Source of the DNA: JANWHQ01 sp963775275
GTDB lineage: Bacteria; Pseudomonadota; Alphaproteobacteria; Caulobacterales; Caulobacteraceae
Assembly: GCA_963775275.1 (NCBI GenBank)
Contig: CAVZII010000005.1
Coordinates: forward strand, 62,001-126,000
DNA: 64,000 nucleotides
Direction: 5' to 3'
This document shows, in pieces, positions 59,132-64,000 of this stretch. The translations under genes were made by a program, and so were the position numbers. The notes under the pieces were generated by a model. It was not told the DNA's origin and searched no databases. It saw only the letters and a program-made list of their open reading frames with translations. Position 1 is the stretch's first letter, and each line of letters starts with the position of its first letter.

Positions 59132-60949
59132 ATGGCCGAGGACGTCCCGCGCGCCGGCGAGGCCGGCCCGAGCGCCCCCGGGACAGGGCTGATCATCCCA
59201 CGGCGGCGGCTCGTGGGCTTTGTCGACCGGGTCGTCGGCGGCGAGGTGCGCGGATGGGCCTTCGACCCGCGCCGGCCGGACCGGCGCGTGCACGTGGTCG
59301 CGATCTGCGAGGGCAAGGTCGTGGCCGAGGCGCTGGCCGACATCCACCGACGGGACCTGCTGGAAGCCGGCTGCGGCGACGGACGCTGCGCCTTCCGCAT
59401 GACCTTGCCCCCGCGGCTGCTGGACGGCGCGCCGCGCCGCGTCAGCATCGAGGCGGTCTCGCGCTTCGGGCGCGTGCGGCTATCGGGCGGAAGGCTGGAC
59501 CTTGCGAGCGGACCGGACCAGGCGCCGGCCGCAGCGCGGGCCCAGGCTCCGCCGAGCGCCGCGCCCATGCGGGCCCGCCAGGAGGCCGCCGCGCTGCTGG
59601 TCCTGGGCGCCGGATCGGACGCCGACGTGGCGCGCACCCTCGCCAGCTGGCGCGCCCAGGGCTGGCCCGAGCGGTCGGCTTGCCGGCTCGGTCCGGCGGC
59701 CGAGGGGATCGACGGCTTCGGCCCTGACGACGGCGAGCGACTGACCGCCTTTGCAGCCGCCGCGCACACTCTGGTGCTGGCCCGGGCCGGCGACGAGATC
59801 GATCCGGACGCCGCGCGCATGCTCGTCCAGGCCCAGCCGCTCGGCGACGTGGTCACCTGGGATGGAGGGACGGCCGCATCGCGCCGTCCGGACGCCAGGG
59901 CGCTGGGCGTACTCCTGGGCGAGCGGCTCGGCGGGCGGCTGGCGGTGCGCGGCCACGTCCTGGCGAGCCTTGCCGGCGGGCTCGGCGAGCTCCTCGAGCC
60001 GGACGGCGAGCGGCGGCTGGAGCTGAGACTCGCTGCGCGTGCGGGGCTGAGATGGACGCACCTGCCCGCGGCGCTCCTTCGGCCCGCGGCGACGGTCCCC
60101 GACTGGGCCCCGGTGGAGGAAACCCAAGCGCGGGGGCTGACCGGCTACGGCTGGGCGCAGGCGGACCACGGCGCACCGGCGCGCCTGGTCCCCGCGGGGG
60201 CCATACAACGCCTGACGCTCGCGGTCTGGCCCGGATGGGACGAAGACGCCCGCGCGAGCCTGGCGTCCCTGCTGGCCGCTGCGCCCGCATGTGAGATCGA
60301 GGTGCTGGCGCCGGCGGGACAGGACCAGTCGGCGAGCGCCGGGCTCGCAGCGATCGCACCCGGTCGGGTGCGGGCGCGCGCGTTCGATCCCCCAGCCGGC
60401 GGCGGGGCGGGCGCCTGGCTGCGCGCCCTCGGCGAGGCGGCGTCGGGCGAGGTCGTGGTCATCTGCAGAAGCGGAGTCCGGCTCGACGAGGTCTCCGGCC
60501 CGCTGGACGAGCTCGCCCTGTGGGCGCTGTCGCCCCTGGCTGGCGCTGCGAGCATGCCGGTCGAGACGGCGAACGGGATGCTCGCCGGCCTGAGGGTCGA
60601 GCGGACGAGTGCGGGATGGCGCGCGGGATCGGCGTTCGACGCCGGACAGGCCGGCCGCGCGCGGCCCGTCCTTGGCGCGCCCGCAGGGTTGATGGTCGTG
60701 TCCCGGGCGCGCCTGGCCTCACTGGGCGGCTTCGACGACCGACGCTTCCCCGCCGCGGGCGCCGACCTGGAGCTCGGCCTCGGCCTGAGGCGCCTCGGCC
60801 AGGCGGCCGTCCTGCTCGGCTGGGCGAGAGCGTCGGGGCCGCCCGGGCTGGCCGCGGCGGCGCAGATCAAGGGGACGGCCCTGGCGCCGTTCGATCCGGG
60901 CGAGCTCGCGGCGGCGGCGGCGGCCTACCCGGCCAGCGCTGCGCGGTGA
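59132..60949 (+). CDS. Two-domain glycosyltransferase-like protein
   Basis: 605 residues, starting 2 bases after the previous stop. The N-terminal beta-sandwich-like domain, GFVDRVVGGEVRGWAFDPRRPDRRVHVVAICEGKVVAEALADIHRRDLLEAGCGDGRCAFRM (in parts), is a G-W-A-x-D-P-x-x-P-x-R module found attached to many bacterial glycosyltransferases. The rest resembles a degenerate GT2 enzyme: DEIDPDAARMLVQAQ, VVVICRSGVRLDEVSGPLDELALWAL, and LMVVSRARLASLGGFDDRRFPAAGADLELGLGLRRLG near the end. The catalytic D-x-D is not clear, so it may act structurally or on an unusual sugar. Confidence 0.75.
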   Translation: MAEDVPRAGEAGPSAPGTGLIIPRRRLVGFVDRVVGGEVRGWAFDPRRPDRRVHVVAICEGKVVAEALADIHRRDLLEAGCGDGRCAFRMTLPPRLLDGAPRRVSIEAVSRFGRVRLSGGRLDLASGPDQAPAAARAQAPPSAAPMRARQEAAALLVLGAGSDADVARTLASWRAQGWPERSACRLGPAAEGIDGFGPDDGERLTAFAAAAHTLVLARAGDEIDPDAARMLVQAQPLGDVVTWDGGTAASRRPDARALGVLLGERLGGRLAVRGHVLASLAGGLGELLEPDGERRLELRLAARAGLRWTHLPAALLRPAATVPDWAPVEETQARGLTGYGWAQADHGAPARLVPAGAIQRLTLAVWPGWDEDARASLASLLAAAPACEIEVLAPAGQDQSASAGLAAIAPGRVRARAFDPPAGGGAGAWLRALGEAASGEVVVICRSGVRLDEVSGPLDELALWALSPLAGAASMPVETANGMLAGLRVERTSAGWRAGSAFDAGQAGRARPVLGAPAGLMVVSRARLASLGGFDDRRFPAAGADLELGLGLRRLGQAAVLLGWARASGPPGLAAAAQIKGTALAPFDPGELAAAAAAYPASAAR

Positions 60950-62040
60950 GGAACGTCCTTAGATCTTTGGCCCGGCCGCTCGGCGCGCGCCGCCCCAGGG
61001 TGCTGGTGTTCATCGACCTGGTGCAGGACATCGACGTCCTCCTGCCGGTGATCGTCGCGCTGAAGCGCGAGCCGCACCTTTCGTTGAAGGTGGCCGTCTC
61101 GCGCTGGCTCGAGCAGGAGAGCCCGCGCACGGCGTCGCGGCTGAAAGCCGCCTCGGTCCCGTTCGCCTATGTCCGTCGGCGCGAGGTGATCGCCGGCCTC
61201 GCGCCTTCGCTCGGAAACGTGGCGGCGGTGATCGCCGCGTCGGAGAGCTCGCACGAAGCCCACGCGGCCGCGCACGCCCTGGCGCGGCGGGCCGCGTCGC
61301 TCGGGCTCGGGACCTACGCCGTGCAGCACGGGCTCGAGAACGTTGGCCTGTTCGGGATCGAGGCCGAAGCCGCAATGTTCGCTTCCCAGACGGTGTTCTG
61401 CTGGTTCCCGCCCGAGGCGACGCCGCCGTCGCTGCCGGCCGACACCAAGGCGAAGCTCGTCCACGCTGGACGAGCGTCACCCACCCCCCGGGGCGACGGC
61501 CCGGCTCCGCCGCCCTACAGGCTCGGCGTCTTCGAGAACCTGCACTGGGACCGCTACACGGACGCGGACCGCGAGGCCTTCCGCGTCGGCCTCCTGGCGG
61601 TGGCGCGCGCCCTGCCCGACGCGCGGATCCTGGTTCGCCCCCACCCTGCCGGAGGCTGGGCCGACCGGCTCGGCCACGAACTGGCCCAATTCGTCAATAT
61701 GACGTTGATCGCCGCATCGGACGCGCGCTCCGCACAAGAGAGCGGCGCCGAGGCGATGCAGGGGATCGAACGGGTGATCACAACCCCCTCCACCGTGGCG
61801 CTGGATGCGGCTCTGGCCGGCCGGCCCGTCGCCCTGGCCGCGCCGGGCGGCGAGATCTATGCGCCGTTGCCCGTCCTGACGGGACCGGAGGACTGGATCG
61901 CCTTCGCCGGAGCACAGACTCAAGGCCTGCTCGCCCTTGACCAGTTTCGCGCTCGCGTGCTCGTTGAGGGCGACGGCGCGGCTCGCATTGTCGAGCGCCT
62001 GCGCCGCGACCTCGAAGGACCGCCGACCAGCCTCGCATGA
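60946..62040 (+). CDS. Surface-polysaccharide biosynthesis protein, glycerophosphotransferase-like
   Basis: 364 residues, GTG start overlapping the upstream stop (GTGA). GT-B-like: RVLVFIDLVQDIDVLLPVIVALKREPHLSLKVAVSRW, then a His/Gly segment TYAVQHGLENVGLFGIEAEAAMFAS, PYRLGVFENLHWDRYTDADREAF, ARILVRPHPAGGWADRLGHEL and ERVITTPSTVALDAALAGRPVALAAPGGEIY. The Q-H-G and T-x-x-S-T-x-A-L-D-A-A motifs resemble CDP-glycerol- or sialyl-type transferases of capsule loci. The acceptor is unknown. Confidence 0.7.
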   Translation: MRNVLRSLARPLGARRPRVLVFIDLVQDIDVLLPVIVALKREPHLSLKVAVSRWLEQESPRTASRLKAASVPFAYVRRREVIAGLAPSLGNVAAVIAASESSHEAHAAAHALARRAASLGLGTYAVQHGLENVGLFGIEAEAAMFASQTVFCWFPPEATPPSLPADTKAKLVHAGRASPTPRGDGPAPPPYRLGVFENLHWDRYTDADREAFRVGLLAVARALPDARILVRPHPAGGWADRLGHELAQFVNMTLIAASDARSAQESGAEAMQGIERVITTPSTVALDAALAGRPVALAAPGGEIYAPLPVLTGPEDWIAFAGAQTQGLLALDQFRARVLVEGDGAARIVERLRRDLEGPPTSLA

Positions 62041-62375
62041 ATCGTGCCTTGCCCCCTCACGCGCTTCACGTCTCAGGCGAAATGAACGCTTGGCTGCAAG
62101 CGCGCCGAGCGATTGACTTCGGGCGGCGGTTGGAGGACGTAGACGCGGGTTTCGGGGACTTGCCGTCCTTCGTCGCGCGACGTCGCTCCAGCCGGGGATG
62201 TGGCCGGTCTATCGGGGCGTCGGCGGGGTCCATGCGCCAGTCGGGGGGAGATATCGCGCCAGTGCAATGTGAGCGGAGGTCTTGGCGCGTCCGAGGACGG
62301 ACCGATTGCGCGGACCGCGACCGGCGGCCGCGGAGCGACAGGACGGACGGGCTCGAGCAGGCGGGATCCTAGTAG
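62041..62375. other. 335-base gap before the kpsE-like gene
   Basis: No convincing gene. A 111-codon frame covers most of it but is Arg/Ser-rich with frame-like codon bias absent, and has no family. It probably holds the promoter of the export genes that follow. Confidence 0.5.
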
Positions 62376-63527
62376 ATGGTGAACATCCCCAAATCAGATC
62401 TGGGTTTCGATCCGACCCACGGACGCAATCCGATCCACCAGTACATCAAGGGCATGACAGGCCAGGTGAAAGGCGTCGCGACCAGCCGGCCCTTCTTCGC
62501 CTTCCTCGCCATCACGACGGCCGTGTTCGGAATCTACTACGGGCTGATCGCCGCGCCGATCTATGTCTCACAGAGCACCTTCTCGATCCGCGGCCGCGAG
62601 CAACAGCTGGTCGACACCAGCTTCCTGGCCGGCCTGACGGGCTCGTCCGGCGCTGGCGTGGAGACCTCGGAGATCGAGCAGTACATCGAATCCGGCGAGA
62701 TGCTGTCCCTGCTGGACCAGCGGTTCCACCTGCGCCAGCTATATTCGGCGCCCCGGCTGGACCTGCTGCACTGGATGTCGCGGGACGCGTCAAGGGAAGG
62801 CTTCCTGGCCTTCTATCGCAAGATGGTCTCGGTCGACGTTGACCGGACGACCAACATCGTGACGGTGCAGGTCAAGTCCTTCGACGCGAAGTCCGCTCAG
62901 GAAGTGGCGGACGCCATCCTGGACAGCACCTCCGGATATCTGGACAGCCTGTCCGCGACGGTCCGAAAGGACACCCTGAAGGCGTCCGAGCAGGAGCTGG
63001 TCCAGGCTGAGAAGGCCGTTCGCGAATCCCGCCTGGCCATGAGCAAGTACCGGACCCAATCGGGCGTTCTCGACCCGGTTGCGGCCGCCACGGCGGCGTC
63101 CACCGCCCAGGCGCAGCTGGCCGGCCTCCTGACCTACAACACCGAGACCTCGCCGCAGGTGGTGCAGCTTCGCGCGATGCTGAAGACGCTGGAGGGCCAC
63201 TCCGCCAATCCGGACAGACGCCTGCCCCGGAACGCGAGCACCGCCGCGCGCATGGCCCAGCGGATCAACGAGTACGAGGGTCTGATGGTGACCAACGAGT
63301 ACGCCGAGCGACAACTCGTCGCGGCGCTCGGGTCCTATGACACGGCCAGGTCCCTCGCCGGCCAGCGTGAGCGGTTCCTCGTCAGGATCGTGCGCCCCAA
63401 CCTCCCGGACACCCCGACCTTGCCGCACCGGATGGTGTCCTTCCTGGAGGCGATGCTCGTCTCCATCGCGGCCTACGGAATCATCGCCCTCGCCATCGCG
63501 GGCGTCCGCGACCACCAGGGGATCTGA
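62376..63527 (+). CDS. Capsule polysaccharide export/chain-length protein (KpsE-like)
   Basis: 383 residues. Two membrane segments (FFAFLAITTAVFGIYYGLIAAPIYVSQSTFSI near residues 45-75, and MLVSIAAYGIIALAIAGV near the end) enclose a long helical periplasmic part with KASEQELVQAEKAVRESRLAMSKYRTQSGVLDP (a coiled coil). The Wzz-like start has YVSQSTFSIRGREQQL, and the pre-helix-two PNLPDTPTLPHRM is the Pro-rich motif of chain-length proteins. It spans the periplasm to the outer-membrane export channel. Followed 4 bases later by the partial export protein gene. Confidence 0.88.
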   Translation: MVNIPKSDLGFDPTHGRNPIHQYIKGMTGQVKGVATSRPFFAFLAITTAVFGIYYGLIAAPIYVSQSTFSIRGREQQLVDTSFLAGLTGSSGAGVETSEIEQYIESGEMLSLLDQRFHLRQLYSAPRLDLLHWMSRDASREGFLAFYRKMVSVDVDRTTNIVTVQVKSFDAKSAQEVADAILDSTSGYLDSLSATVRKDTLKASEQELVQAEKAVRESRLAMSKYRTQSGVLDPVAAATAASTAQAQLAGLLTYNTETSPQVVQLRAMLKTLEGHSANPDRRLPRNASTAARMAQRINEYEGLMVTNEYAERQLVAALGSYDTARSLAGQRERFLVRIVRPNLPDTPTLPHRMVSFLEAMLVSIAAYGIIALAIAGVRDHQGI

Positions 63528-63531
63528 CGTG

Positions 63532-64000
63532 ATGCGCATCATGGCTTTGGCGGGCGCGCTGGTGCTGCTGGGCGTCGCGAGCGCCCAGGCGCAGACCCAG
63601 CCCAGCCCCTCTCAGGTGCAGGCGGCGATCCAGGCCTATCAGAGCTCGCAGGGCGGCGCCGCGGGGGCGACGAGCGCGTCCTCGAGCGGCGCCAGCGCCA
63701 CCAGCGGCGCGGCGATCGCGCAGGGGCTGACCACGGGGATGCAGAGCTCGACGGTCGGCGCCACGGCCGGCCAGGCTTCGCTGAGCACTGGCGCGACGGC
63801 CGCCCAGAACGCCATCTCAGCGATCCAGGGCTATGTGACCACCACCGACAACGTCCTGATCCCGGTGTTCGGCGCGAACATGTTCACGGGCACGTTCTCG
63901 GGAACCCGGCCCGCGGACCGGCCCGACTACATGATCCAGCCGGGCGACCAGGTGGTGGTCAATCTGTTCGGCGCCGTGTTCAACGGCGGCACCTTTCCCG
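63532..64000 (+). CDS. Polysaccharide export (Wza/KpsD-like) outer-membrane protein, 3' end cut by window
   Basis: From ATG 63532 (or GTG 63529) the frame is open to the right edge, 156 codons. Signal peptide MRIMALAGALVLLGVASAQAQ, then a Ser/Gly/Thr-rich segment (residues about 40-95), and the beginning of the polysaccharide-export domain: TDNVLIPVFGANMFTGTF and DYMIQPGDQVVVNLFGAVFNGGTF (the Y-x-I-x-P-G-D motif). It forms the outer-membrane pore for the glycan handled by the KpsE-like protein next to it. The low-complexity N-terminus is unusual for the family. Confidence 0.85.
   Translation, partial: MRIMALAGALVLLGVASAQAQTQPSPSQVQAAIQAYQSSQGGAAGATSASSSGASATSGAAIAQGLTTGMQSSTVGATAGQASLSTGATAAQNAISAIQGYVTTTDNVLIPVFGANMFTGTFSGTRPADRPDYMIQPGDQVVVNLFGAVFNGGTFP

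Noticed and set aside
62040..62372. 111-codon frame between two polysaccharide genes
   Set aside because: Arg/Ser-rich, no codon-position bias or homology; treated as a non-coding gap.
1..64000. CRISPR arrays, rRNA genes or insertion sequences
   Set aside because: No regularly spaced direct repeats, no rRNA-like stretches and no transposase motifs were found.

Overview
This window looks like chromosomal DNA of a high-GC alphaproteobacterium of the Caulobacterales (Caulobacter/Phenylobacterium-like). The best marker is a clear gcrA cell-cycle regulator gene (53390-53890, + strand) with a CtrA-type box upstream and argD, argF and hslO nearby on the opposite strand. Codon use is strongly GC-rich, so long antisense shadow frames are everywhere. 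I treated these as noise unless they carried a recognisable family.

Layout. 1-8300: the end of a two-partner-secretion outer-membrane transporter, a frame-disrupted M3 peptidase, a glycosyltransferase and a DsbD electron importer. 7461-10533: a minus-strand operon reading TlpA-like thioredoxin, DUF4266 lipoprotein, DUF3570 beta-barrel, ApbE flavin transferase. It meets dsbD tail to tail, and together they look like an envelope redox route. 10748-14864: an ECF sigma factor, FecR and STN-TonB receptor set. 15184-24725: mixed metabolism (serine hydrolase, YeiH exporter with a divergent LysR gene, sulfotransferase, cysteine synthase, a Gly/Gln-rich RcnB-like protein, GST, DOMON-like protein, NamZ muramidase). 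25388-27052: a toxin/immunity-like pair. 27257-28117: a broken DMT transporter. 28273-29932: a UGSC-family gene whose redox-motif cysteine codon is TGA, followed by a hairpin, so a candidate selenoprotein. 30167-44180: a GMC oxidoreductase, MFS carriers, small secreted proteins, tRNA-Gly(CCC), YghU, a dicarboxylate symporter and an XRE/membrane-protein cassette. 44201-57870: housekeeping (dCTP deaminase, leucine dehydrogenase, UDG, Hsp33, a VapBC-like module, ArgF/ArgD, gcrA, threonine dehydratase operon). 58052-64000: a surface-polysaccharide locus with three glycosyltransferase-like genes, a KpsE-like chain-length/export protein and the start of a Wza/KpsD-like export protein.

About ten genes are interrupted by what each time looks like one extra base, including housekeeping genes such as cysK and argD. 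The simplest reading is insertion-type consensus errors in the assembly rather than true gene decay, and this lowers confidence in any single frame-dependent claim. The observations I rank highest are the TGA-containing UGSC gene with its hairpin, the DsbD/TlpA/DUF4266/DUF3570/ApbE cluster with a DTLTGAS flavinylation-like motif in the barrel, and the coupled toxin/immunity-like pair.
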